A stretch of 64,000 bases of DNA from Oscillospiraceae bacterium. GTDB lineage: Bacteria; Bacillota; Clostridia; Oscillospirales; Acutalibacteraceae. The notes below the pieces were generated by a model. That model saw nothing but the letters and a program-made list of their open reading frames with translations. It had not been told where the DNA came from and ran no database searches. Positions within the stretch are counted from its first letter, which is position 1; every line of letters starts with the position of its first letter. Positions 35,396 through 42,303 of this stretch are shown here, in pieces. A program made the translations under genes and the position numbers. The stretch spans positions 1 to 64,000 of the forward strand of contig SVPL01000006.1 in NCBI GenBank assembly GCA_015065925.1. The letters run 5' to 3'.

Positions 35396-36760
35396 TTATT
35401 TTCCTACACAGAAGTTACGGAATACCTCATCGGCTACCTCTGTTGTTATTCTTTTTCCGTCTAGCTCTAATAGGGCGGCAAGAGAGTCATCTATTAAAAT
35501 TCCCACCGCATCTAAGGTTACGCCGCTTTCAAGGGCATTAATTGCTTCATTTACGGATGCTTTTGCCCTTTGTACCGTTTGATACTGCCTTTCATTAATA
35601 AGCATTTCGGCATTGGGATCTAACTCATTTAATTTTAAAAGATTACTAATTTGCGCTACAAGTTCTTTTTCACCTTCACCAGTAAGGGCAGAAATTTTAA
35701 CAAAAGGAATATTTAATTCTTCATAATATTCCTCTTTTTTAGAATTTAAATCATTTTTATTCAGAACAAGCAGGGTAGGCTTGTTTTTAATTCTTTCAAT
35801 AAGGGCTTTATCGTCATTTGTGGCTGGTACCGAGGTATCAAATACAGCCAGACACAAATCTGCCGTATCAAGGCGATTTAAAGCCTGTTCAATGCCTATT
35901 TGTTCAACTTCATCTTCTGTTTCGTGAATACCTGCGGTATCTGCAAGAAGTAGTGTATAATCACCAACTTTTGCGGTTTGTTCCACAACATCTCGTGTTG
36001 TACCTGCAATTGATGTTACAATAGAACGCTTTGTTTTTGAAAGAAGGTTCATAAGGGTGGATTTACCCGCATTAGGGCTTCCTACAATAACGGTATTTAT
36101 ACCGTCTATTATGAGTTTTCCCTTATCATAGTCGTTGATTAAAGCATTTAAATCTACTGAGATTTTCTTAAGAGATACTAAAAAATCTTCTTCACTTATA
36201 CAAAGGGTTTCGTCCTCAGGAAAATCTGAAAACACCGAAATTTCACTTACCAGATAAAGTAATTTATCGGTCATTTTTTTGATTTTTTGAGAAAGAGCAC
36301 CCTCCTTATTTTTTGTAGCGATATTAAGGGCTCGGTCGCTTTTTGCCGATATTAAATTCATAACCGATTCGGCTTCGGTAAGACTCATTTTGCCGTTTAA
36401 AAAGGCGCGTTTGGTAAATTCTCCACCTTCTGCAAGTCGGGCTCCCGCGGCGGTAACTGCCCTTAAAACTCTGCGTATTAGGTGGGTTCCGCCGTGAACC
36501 GATATTTCTACGGTATCTTCTCCTGTATAGCTTTTTGGTGAGCGAAAAACTAGTGCCACCGCGTCATCCAATAGTTCATCAGAGTCATACACCTTGCCAA
36601 ATGCGGCGGTATAACCCTTCATTTGACTAATATCCCTATTATTTTTAGATTTGAAGACTTTTTTAGCGATTTCAAAGGCATCATTACCCGAAATTCTGAC
36701 TATTCCAACACCGCCCTCTCCAAGTGGAGTACATATTGCGGCTATTGTATCGGTTTGCAC
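35396..36760 (-). CDS. mnmE: tRNA modification GTPase MnmE
   Basis: 454 residues: an N-terminal tetrahydrofolate-binding domain (TIAAICTPLGEGGVGIVRIS), helical domain, inserted G domain with GSPNAGKST, DTAGIHET and NKND, and the C-terminal FCVGK that carries the catalytic Cys. Partner of MnmG. Start is GTG 36760 with GGTGAAATA in front. parB lies 32 bp upstream. Confidence 0.97.
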   Translation of the reverse strand: MQTDTIAAICTPLGEGGVGIVRISGNDAFEIAKKVFKSKNNRDISQMKGYTAAFGKVYDSDELLDDAVALVFRSPKSYTGEDTVEISVHGGTHLIRRVLRAVTAAGARLAEGGEFTKRAFLNGKMSLTEAESVMNLISAKSDRALNIATKNKEGALSQKIKKMTDKLLYLVSEISVFSDFPEDETLCISEEDFLVSLKKISVDLNALINDYDKGKLIIDGINTVIVGSPNAGKSTLMNLLSKTKRSIVTSIAGTTRDVVEQTAKVGDYTLLLADTAGIHETEDEVEQIGIEQALNRLDTADLCLAVFDTSVPATNDDKALIERIKNKPTLLVLNKNDLNSKKEEYYEELNIPFVKISALTGEGEKELVAQISNLLKLNELDPNAEMLINERQYQTVQRAKASVNEAINALESGVTLDAVGILIDDSLAALLELDGKRITTEVADEVFRNFCVGK

Positions 36761-36792
36761 TTATTTCACCTACTTTTACAAGATTTTAAAGT

Positions 36793-37635
36793 TTATTTAC
36801 CTACTATTTTATTTGCAAGCTCGGTAAGCTCGTCATTATTATAAAACTCAATAGTTATTGTGCCTCTGCCATTTTTTCCGGGCTTTATAACGGTTTTGCG
36901 GTGGGTTTCATTTTTAAGGGCAAGCTCTACCTCGCGATAAAAGCTATCCTGTTTTACTTGGGGTTTTTCTGTTTTTTTCTTGCCTGCGGCTTTAGCCATT
37001 GTTTCAAGCTGACGCACAGATGCGCCTTCTACGGCGGCTATAAATGCTTCTTGCTGTAAAACTGTATCGGTAAAGGCTAAAAGAGTTCTTGCGTGGCCTG
37101 CAGAAATTCTGCCCTCTGCCAATGCGTTTAACATATCATCGGGAAGATTAAGAAGTCTAAGGGCGTTTGTAACGGCTGAACGGGATTTACCTACTCTTTC
37201 GGCAACCTCCTCTTGAGTGAGTTCAAACTCCTTTAAAAGACGAGCATAACCCTTTGATTCTTCAACAGGATTAAGGTCCATACGCTGAAGATTTTCAATA
37301 AGGGCAAGCTCCATTGTTTGCTTATCATCAAGGGATTTTATTATAACGGGAACGGTGTTAAGTCCTGCAATTCTACAGGCTCTCCAACGGCGTTCACCGG
37401 CTACTATTTGGTATGTACCGCCTATCATAGGGCGAACAACTATGGGTTGCAAAAGTCCGTGAGTGCTTATGCTTTCTGCAAGCTCCTGCAAGGCTTCCTC
37501 ATCAAAATGAATACGGGGTTGGTCTTTATTAGGTTCAATTTCAGAGAGCCTGAGCTCTGCGGTTAAATTATCGTCGGTGGCGTTTTCATTCATAAGGGAG
37601 TCAAGTCCCCTGCCAAGACCTTTTTTTATTGCCAT
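36793..37635 (-). CDS. parB: Chromosome partitioning protein ParB (Spo0J)
   Basis: 280 residues, a CTP-dependent DNA clamp that loads at parS and spreads. It has LRLSEIEPNKDQPRIHFDEE, the CTP-box GERRWRACR, the HTH LTQEEVAERVGKSRSAVTNA that reads parS, and a C-terminal dimerisation segment. Two perfect parS sites lie 0.9-1.6 kb upstream. It starts 12 bp after parA stops. Confidence 0.97.
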   Translation of the reverse strand: MAIKKGLGRGLDSLMNENATDDNLTAELRLSEIEPNKDQPRIHFDEEALQELAESISTHGLLQPIVVRPMIGGTYQIVAGERRWRACRIAGLNTVPVIIKSLDDKQTMELALIENLQRMDLNPVEESKGYARLLKEFELTQEEVAERVGKSRSAVTNALRLLNLPDDMLNALAEGRISAGHARTLLAFTDTVLQQEAFIAAVEGASVRQLETMAKAAGKKKTEKPQVKQDSFYREVELALKNETHRKTVIKPGKNGRGTITIEFYNNDELTELANKIVGK

Positions 37636-37647
37636 TTTTATTTCTCC

Positions 37648-38412
37648 TTATTTGTTTCTTTTAATAAATTCTTTTGCTAAATCGTTATAACAATCTGCTC
37701 CCTTAGAGCGTTTATCATAATACTGAATGGGAAGTCCGAAGCTTGGAGCCTCAGAAAGGCGCACAGAACGGGTTATTACGGTATTGTACAGCTTTTTACC
37801 AAAGAATTTTTTGATTTCATTTACTACCTGTTGAGTTAAATTAAGTCGTCCGTCAAACATTGTAAGTAAAACACCTTCTATTTCCAAGGTTGGATTATAA
37901 AGTCGCTTTACCTGACGCATAGTGGACATTAGCTGTGAAAGTCCCTCAAGAGCAAAATATTCACACTGAATTGGCACTAAAAAGGTATCGGTTGCCACAA
38001 GTGCGTTTAGGGTTATAAGTCCTAAAGAGGGGGGACAATCAAGAAATATGTAGTCGTATTTTTCTCTTACTGATGCAAGCGCATTTTTTAGCTTGTTTTC
38101 GCGATTTTCTATCCCTGAAAGTTCGATTTCAGCTCCTGCTAAATCCATTGCAGAGGGGATTATATCCACGCCTTTAAACTCAGTTTTTTTAATGACCGTT
38201 TCTGCCGATTTATCACCTGTAATAAGGTTATATGAAGAAAATGCAGTTTCGCGCTTATTAATTCCAAATCCGCTTGTTGTGTTTCCTTGCGGGTCAATAT
38301 CTACTATAAGAACCTTTTTGCCGAGCATTCCGATGCCTGCGGTCAGGTTAACTGCGGTGGTTGTTTTACCTACACCGCCTTTTTGATTAACAATAGCAAT
38401 TATTTTGCCCAA
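37648..38412 (-). CDS. parA: Chromosome partitioning ATPase ParA (Soj)
   Basis: 254 residues of the MinD/ParA group with the deviant Walker A KGGVGKTTT at the N-terminus and the Walker B region YDYIFLDCPPSLG. It drives origin segregation and, as Soj, can regulate DnaA. Start is TTG 38412, with AAGGAGG 8 bp upstream. First gene of the series; a probable promoter lies at 38475-38483. Confidence 0.97.
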   Translation of the reverse strand: MGKIIAIVNQKGGVGKTTTAVNLTAGIGMLGKKVLIVDIDPQGNTTSGFGINKRETAFSSYNLITGDKSAETVIKKTEFKGVDIIPSAMDLAGAEIELSGIENRENKLKNALASVREKYDYIFLDCPPSLGLITLNALVATDTFLVPIQCEYFALEGLSQLMSTMRQVKRLYNPTLEIEGVLLTMFDGRLNLTQQVVNEIKKFFGKKLYNTVITRSVRLSEAPSFGLPIQYYDKRSKGADCYNDLAKEFIKRNK

Positions 38413-38474
38413 AATAGCGTCCTCCTTAGACTTTATATATGTAATAGGCTTCTACCTAAAAAATCTGTAAATCT

Positions 38475-38483
38475 ATTATAACA
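38475..38483 (-). promoter_or_regulatory. Extended -10 promoter element upstream of parA
   Basis: Minus strand TGTTATAAT, an extended -10 motif (TG-N-TATAAT), about 63 bp before the parA start; the -35 region is weak. Confidence 0.45.
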
Positions 38484-38528
38484 CAAACAATTCAAAAGAT
38501 AAACACTAAAATAACATTTTTTTAAAAA

Positions 38529-38564
38529 TGTTTCACGTGAAACACGGACGAAGTCCGTTTATTA
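38529..38564. promoter_or_regulatory. parS: parS site 1 inside a 36-bp inverted-repeat module
   Basis: TGTTTCACGTGAAACA (38529-38544) matches the Bacillus/Clostridium parS consensus exactly. It is fused to a hairpin ACGGAC-GAA-GTCCGT (38544-38558) and TTTATTA. The same 36-bp block is inverted at 39233-39268 with one difference. ParB from the adjacent gene should load here. Confidence 0.93.
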
Positions 38565-38632
38565 CGAATAAGTATGTGGATGTTGCGTAGCTTTTACCCC
38601 GCGTCTACATAGGTTGTGGTTTTAAGGCGGTT
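38562..38632. repeat. ACGAATAA...TACCCCGCGTC intergenic repeat
   Basis: ATTACGAATAAGTATGTGGATG (38561-38582), TTTTACCCCGCGTCTAC (38592-38608) and TTTTAAGGCGG (38620-38630) follow directly on the parS-1 module. Matching series: 11266-11333 (beside rnpB) and inverted 46990-47043 (downstream of gdhA). Confidence 0.65.
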
Positions 38633-38726
38633 TTTAGATAGTATTTGTACCAATTTATGTTATAATTTTTATCATAGTAAGTATAATAATCGTATTTGGT
38701 GTAAAAATACTCAAAAGGGGGATATT

Positions 38727-39098
38727 ATGGATATTTTTATTGATTGTATTAAAGCATTTGTTGTTGGTGGACTTCTATGTGTTATTGGTCAAATTTTAAT
38801 TGACCGAACCAAACTGACTCCTGCAAGAATTTTGGTGGGATATGTTGTGATGGGTGTTATTCTCACGGCTTTAGGGATATATGACTATCTTGTTGACTTT
38901 GCGGGAGCAGGGGCTACAGTACCCCTGACGGGTTTTGGATATTCTCTTGCAAAGGGCGTTGAAACGGCTGTTATAGATTATGGTATTATAGGAGCGTTAA
39001 AGGGTGGTCTTACCGCCACTTCAGCGGGAATAGCGGCAGCTATATTCTTTAGTCTTATAGCCGCCCTTATTTGTAAGCCTGATAAAAGAAGCTTGTAA
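38727..39098 (+). CDS. spoVAE: Stage V sporulation protein AE
   Basis: 123 residues, with about four membrane segments. GAGATVPLTGFGYSLAKGV is diagnostic of SpoVAE, one of the SpoVA proteins that move dipicolinic acid into the forespore; the TATSAGIAAAIFFSLIAALI end also matches. AAAAGGGGG precedes ATG 38727. spoVAC and spoVAD, normally adjacent, are not here, so this is a solitary copy. It lies between two inverted parS modules. It suggests, but does not prove, a spore-former. Confidence 0.9.
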   Translation: MDIFIDCIKAFVVGGLLCVIGQILIDRTKLTPARILVGYVVMGVILTALGIYDYLVDFAGAGATVPLTGFGYSLAKGVETAVIDYGIIGALKGGLTATSAGIAAAIFFSLIAALICKPDKRSL

Positions 39099-39120
39099 AT
39101 TTAAAATAGTAAAAAAATTA

Positions 39121-39163
39121 AAAGCCTTATTCCATAGAAATTTTCATTGTGGAATGAGGCTTT
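39121..39163 (+). terminator. Terminator of spoVAE
   Basis: AAAGCCTTATTCCA (39121-39134) pairs 13 of 14 with TGGAATGAGGCTTT (39150-39163), followed by GTTATT. Confidence 0.75.
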
Positions 39164-39232
39164 GTTATTGTATATTTAAATTATTTGTGTTTGGATTAAA
39201 AGCGTAGCGTTTAATCGGGAACGGTCAAGACC

Positions 39233-39268
39233 TAATAAACGGACTTAGTCCGTGTTTCACGTGAAACA
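39233..39268. promoter_or_regulatory. parS: parS site 2 inside the inverted copy of the 36-bp module
   Basis: Exact TGTTTCACGTGAAACA at 39253-39268, preceded by hairpin ACGGAC-TTA-GTCCGT (39239-39253). It is the reverse complement of 38529-38564 at 35 of 36 positions. It ends 8 bp before the stop codon of the minus-strand acetyltransferase gene. Confidence 0.93.
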
Positions 39269-39276
39269 TTGGTGGA

Positions 39277-40125
39277 TTAGTCAAAGGCGAAGCCTTGATG
39301 TCCGTTTGTGTTGGGTGGTTGATTAGCGTTTGGCGTAAACCATATAACGCTAAAGGGTTGTAGAATATGGTCAAAATTTGCTAGTTGGTCTTTCAAAAGG
39401 GGAGGAAGGCGAATTTCTAAGGAGTCACAGTTTGAATTTTTAAGAATATAAGAAATTGCCGATAAAAGCTTGTTTACACTATCCTTGGTGCAAATTGCCT
39501 CCTTCACAAGTAAAAGATTGTCTCTGGTTTCATAAACAAATCCAAAATCTTTTGATTTTATAGCACTGCAACCGTCTGAGGCGGTTATTAGAATTTCTTT
39601 GCTGAAATCCACATAGGATGAATTTATTTCGCTTAAAAACTCTTTGCGAAGGTAATACCATTCTTCTATAGTCGCACTTTCTGTTTTTAATAGTTCGGGA
39701 GAATATTGATTTATAAAAGTATTGGCATCCATATCTATTTTGCAAATATTAAAGTATGGTAAGAAGCCTGATTTAGCATAAAAGTTAAAAAGCGGAGGAT
39801 TAGCCGGTTTTAAAAATATACCTAATTTTTTATTTTTAATTGCAGTTTCTTTTGCCCTTTCCAAAAGATTACCCATAATACCCTTGCCACGGTAGCTTGG
39901 ATGGGTACAAGCGGCATATAGATAATAATAATCTAAAGCTTTTCCATTTTGGATTATATTTGCATCCATTAAAAAAAGCATTGCTATGGGTGAACCGTTT
40001 TTATCATTCTCAGATATAAGCTTTGCCTTTGATAATACATTTTTAAAAAGTAACTCGGCATCTTCCTCGGTATCTTCGGTAAAACAGAGCAAATAGAGTT
40101 CCTTGTATTTGGCATAGTCGGTCAT
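39277..40125 (-). CDS. GNAT-family N-acetyltransferase
   Basis: 282 residues with an N-terminal GNAT domain: YLYAACTHPSYRGKGIMGNL holds the acetyl-CoA loop (RGKG), followed by FYAKSGFLPYF. The C-terminal half (about 150-282) is a second, less conserved domain. Substrate unknown. AAGGAGC lies within the end of the upstream DUF2156 gene (3-bp gap), so the two acyl-transfer proteins are co-expressed. Confidence 0.82.
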   Translation of the reverse strand: MTDYAKYKELYLLCFTEDTEEDAELLFKNVLSKAKLISENDKNGSPIAMLFLMDANIIQNGKALDYYYLYAACTHPSYRGKGIMGNLLERAKETAIKNKKLGIFLKPANPPLFNFYAKSGFLPYFNICKIDMDANTFINQYSPELLKTESATIEEWYYLRKEFLSEINSSYVDFSKEILITASDGCSAIKSKDFGFVYETRDNLLLVKEAICTKDSVNKLLSAISYILKNSNCDSLEIRLPPLLKDQLANFDHILQPFSVIWFTPNANQPPNTNGHQGFAFD

Positions 40126-40128
40126 AAA

Positions 40129-41040
40129 TTAAAGCTCCTTAATAACATACTTTTTCAGTAGAATATCAGGATGATAGGAAAGCTTAGCCTTTCTAAGCCC
40201 TTCTAAGCCCATATCATCTTCCCGATTAACATATTCAAAGCTAGATAGCTCATTTGCAATAAATTCCCGATTAATAAGGGAGTATGCGGTGCGAAATTCG
40301 GGTAGAGCCTTTTCAACATGAATGTCGAAAACCTTGCTGTTAATAGGGGAGCCAAATGTGAAGGCGACAATCTCTCCCTTTACCCTTATGCATCCTCCGA
40401 GAAGGTTTAACTCTTTCATATGTGGCAGGTATTCCTTTAGGGCTGCGTTCTCTACCTCAATGCTTTTGATGTCTTCGGTTATTTGTTTCATTTCCTCAGT
40501 CCATCTATCTGCCATTTTGAATACTTCAGGTAGAATTTTGGGGGTTAGAGTTTCATAACTCCATTGGTGAGCCCTTGAAAAAGCGGATATGTGATTTCGC
40601 TTAGAGTGAAACTTTTTTCCACTTAATGTTTTAAGCTTTTCTGTTAAATATATATATTCAAAATCATCTCGCGACTCTATTTGTGAAAATTCTTCACAAA
40701 ATATACTATTGAAAATATCCAATCTAATGCCTTCTGCTCCAAGAAAAACAAGAGGTTGATTAAGGGCTTTGGTATAATCCTTTAATATATTTACTGCCTT
40801 TTCCATATCATTAGCGAAGGGTAACAAAAAAATCTCGCTGTTTTCGCCCAGAGAAACAAACATCATATCTTCAAAAAAGGCAATTTTTTGGTGATAATAG
40901 TTTTTCCATATAAGCAGAGTCATTGGTGTTATTTCACAGGACATACTTCCCTTTGCAAATGGCTCTAAAAAGGTTATAATTTTAGAATAGTCTGAGATAT
41001 GGGGTGTTTTAAATTCTAATTTTTGAAGGGTGTTAAGCAT
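40129..41040 (-). CDS. DUF2156-type protein (LPG-synthase C-terminal domain, GNAT fold)
   Basis: 303 residues resembling the C-terminal domain of phosphatidylglycerol lysyltransferases without the membrane part: an N-terminal half-domain, then GKKFHSKRNHISAFSRAHQW, LLGGCIRVKGEIVAFTFGSP and VNREDDMGLEGLRKAKLSYH. That last segment is typical of stand-alone DUF2156 proteins in Clostridia. Probably an aminoacyl- or acyl-transferase; substrate unknown. GGAG precedes ATG 41040. Confidence 0.8.
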   Translation of the reverse strand: MLNTLQKLEFKTPHISDYSKIITFLEPFAKGSMSCEITPMTLLIWKNYYHQKIAFFEDMMFVSLGENSEIFLLPFANDMEKAVNILKDYTKALNQPLVFLGAEGIRLDIFNSIFCEEFSQIESRDDFEYIYLTEKLKTLSGKKFHSKRNHISAFSRAHQWSYETLTPKILPEVFKMADRWTEEMKQITEDIKSIEVENAALKEYLPHMKELNLLGGCIRVKGEIVAFTFGSPINSKVFDIHVEKALPEFRTAYSLINREFIANELSSFEYVNREDDMGLEGLRKAKLSYHPDILLKKYVIKEL

Positions 41041-41090
41041 AAAAACTCCGTTTTTTATTTATTATTTGCCAAAAATATTATAATATAAAT

Positions 41091-41114
41091 AAAACGGATG
41101 TTGCCATCCGTTTT
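41091..41114 (-). terminator. Terminator of mscL
   Basis: Perfect 10-bp stem AAAACGGATG-TTGC-CATCCGTTTT, 14 bp past the mscL stop. Confidence 0.8.
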
Positions 41115-41127
41115 AAAATATGTTGAT

Positions 41128-41616
41128 TTAAGCGTCGGCTGTTTCGGTAGCTTCGGTTTCCTCAGTTGTAGCCTGAGTTTTAAGAAGCTCGCGAATATCT
41201 TTTAAAATATCGTCTGTGGTTTCTGCAGGAGCTTCTTCAACAACCTCTTCTTCACCCTTTTTAATGAGCTTTTTGCTCCAACCGCTAACAGCGGCAACAA
41301 GCTTAACCATACAGAAGATAACAAGTGCCATAATTAAAAAATTAATAACGCCTGTTATGAATGCACCGTAGTTAATTGAGTTTTCTACAACAGAAACAGC
41401 GCCTGTAGTAGCATCTGTAACCTCTTTTGTTCCAATAACCCATTTCATTTGGCTGAAATCAACACCGCCGAAAATACCCAAAATAGGGGAAATAATATCA
41501 TTGGTAAAGCTGGTTACAAGATCCTTAAAAGAAAGACCTATAATAGAACCGACAGCCATATCCATAACATTGCCTTTGGTGATGAATTCTTTAAATTCGC
41601 CGAAAAACTTTTTCAT
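41128..41616 (-). CDS. mscL: Large-conductance mechanosensitive channel
   Basis: 162 residues; a pentameric membrane channel that opens under osmotic downshock. N-terminal FFGEFKEFITKGNVMDMAVG then SIIGLSFKDLVTSFTNDIISP is the first helix and pore region; helix 2 is FITGVINFLIMALVIFCMVK; the end holds the DILKDIRELLKTQ bundle helix. The periplasmic loop and acidic C-terminal tail are somewhat longer than in E. coli (136 residues). A GGAGG site precedes ATG 41616. Confidence 0.95.
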   Translation of the reverse strand: MKKFFGEFKEFITKGNVMDMAVGSIIGLSFKDLVTSFTNDIISPILGIFGGVDFSQMKWVIGTKEVTDATTGAVSVVENSINYGAFITGVINFLIMALVIFCMVKLVAAVSGWSKKLIKKGEEEVVEEAPAETTDDILKDIRELLKTQATTEETEATETADA

Positions 41617-41695
41617 TTTTCAAAACCTCCAAAAAAAGATTATAATTTATATTAACATAAAAATCTGCAAAAAACAACAAAATTATACAAAAAAA

Positions 41696-42100
41696 TTAAA
41701 GTTGCTTATCGTTAAGCTCTTTGGCTTCTGTATAAACCTTTTTTTTGTTTTGACCGTTAAGCAAACGGTAATAACCAATAAGCATACGCTCGTCCTCGGA
41801 AAGTGAGCTTACTTTTGGAATTTCAGGATTATCTTTATCTCTTAATATTAATATAAAGTCACGCGGATCTTCTTTACCAAACATTAAAAAATGTACCGAA
41901 ACATCAAAAAGTGTGGCTAATTTTTTAATGTTTTCAACGGTGGGGGTGGTGTTTCTTTCATAATAAGCATAGGTAGAGCGTTTAACCTTTATAATATCGG
42001 CAGTTTGCTCTTGGGTTAAACGATGAAGCTTGCGAAGCTCTTTTATAATGTGCGCCATGGTTGTGATTTCTGTGTTTTTTTCTTTCTTTTCGTTTGACAT
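41696..42100 (-). CDS. XRE-family transcriptional regulator
   Basis: 134 residues: an HTH at about 17-72 (IIKELRKLHRLTQEQTADII, KVKRSTYAYYERNTTPTVEN), then FDVSVHFLMFG. The C-terminal 50 residues (SEDERMLIGYYRLLNGQNKK) are a helical extension typical of regulators in gut Clostridia. AAGGAG precedes ATG 42100. No operon partner; target unknown. Confidence 0.85.
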   Translation of the reverse strand: MSNEKKEKNTEITTMAHIIKELRKLHRLTQEQTADIIKVKRSTYAYYERNTTPTVENIKKLATLFDVSVHFLMFGKEDPRDFILILRDKDNPEIPKVSSLSEDERMLIGYYRLLNGQNKKKVYTEAKELNDKQL

Positions 42101-42134
42101 AATAAAAATCTCCTTAATATATTTATTTTTTTAC

Positions 42135-42163
42135 TTGACTGATTAATGAAAACTTGGTATAAT
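42135..42163 (+). promoter_or_regulatory. Promoter of tRNA-Thr
   Basis: TTGACT (42135-42140), 17-bp spacer, perfect TATAAT (42158-42163), ending 18 bp before the tRNA 5' end. Confidence 0.8.
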
Positions 42164-42181
42164 TTTATAGTTGAAAGATTT

Positions 42182-42256
42182 GCTGATGTGGCTCAAAGGC
42201 AGAGCGGCTCACTCGTAATGAGCAGGTTGTCGGTTCAATTCCGATCATCAGCTCCA
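42182..42256 (+). tRNA. tRNA-Thr (anticodon CGT)
   Basis: A full cloverleaf: acceptor GCTGATG/CATCAGC, D stem GCTC/GAGC, anticodon stem GCTCA/TGAGC with loop CTCGTAA (anticodon CGT, reads ACG), T stem GTCGG/CCGAT with TTCAATT loop, and encoded CCA. A solitary gene with its own promoter; a weak hairpin with T-run follows at 42258-42294. Confidence 0.93.
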
Positions 42257-42303
42257 TAAATCCTGTTCTCATAAGAGGGCGGGATTTTTGTTTTTTGAGT
42301 GTT

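Noticed and set aside
38616..38726. Upstream in-frame extension of spoVAE
   Set aside because: It runs through repeat DNA; AAAAGGGGG and the family start fix ATG 38727.
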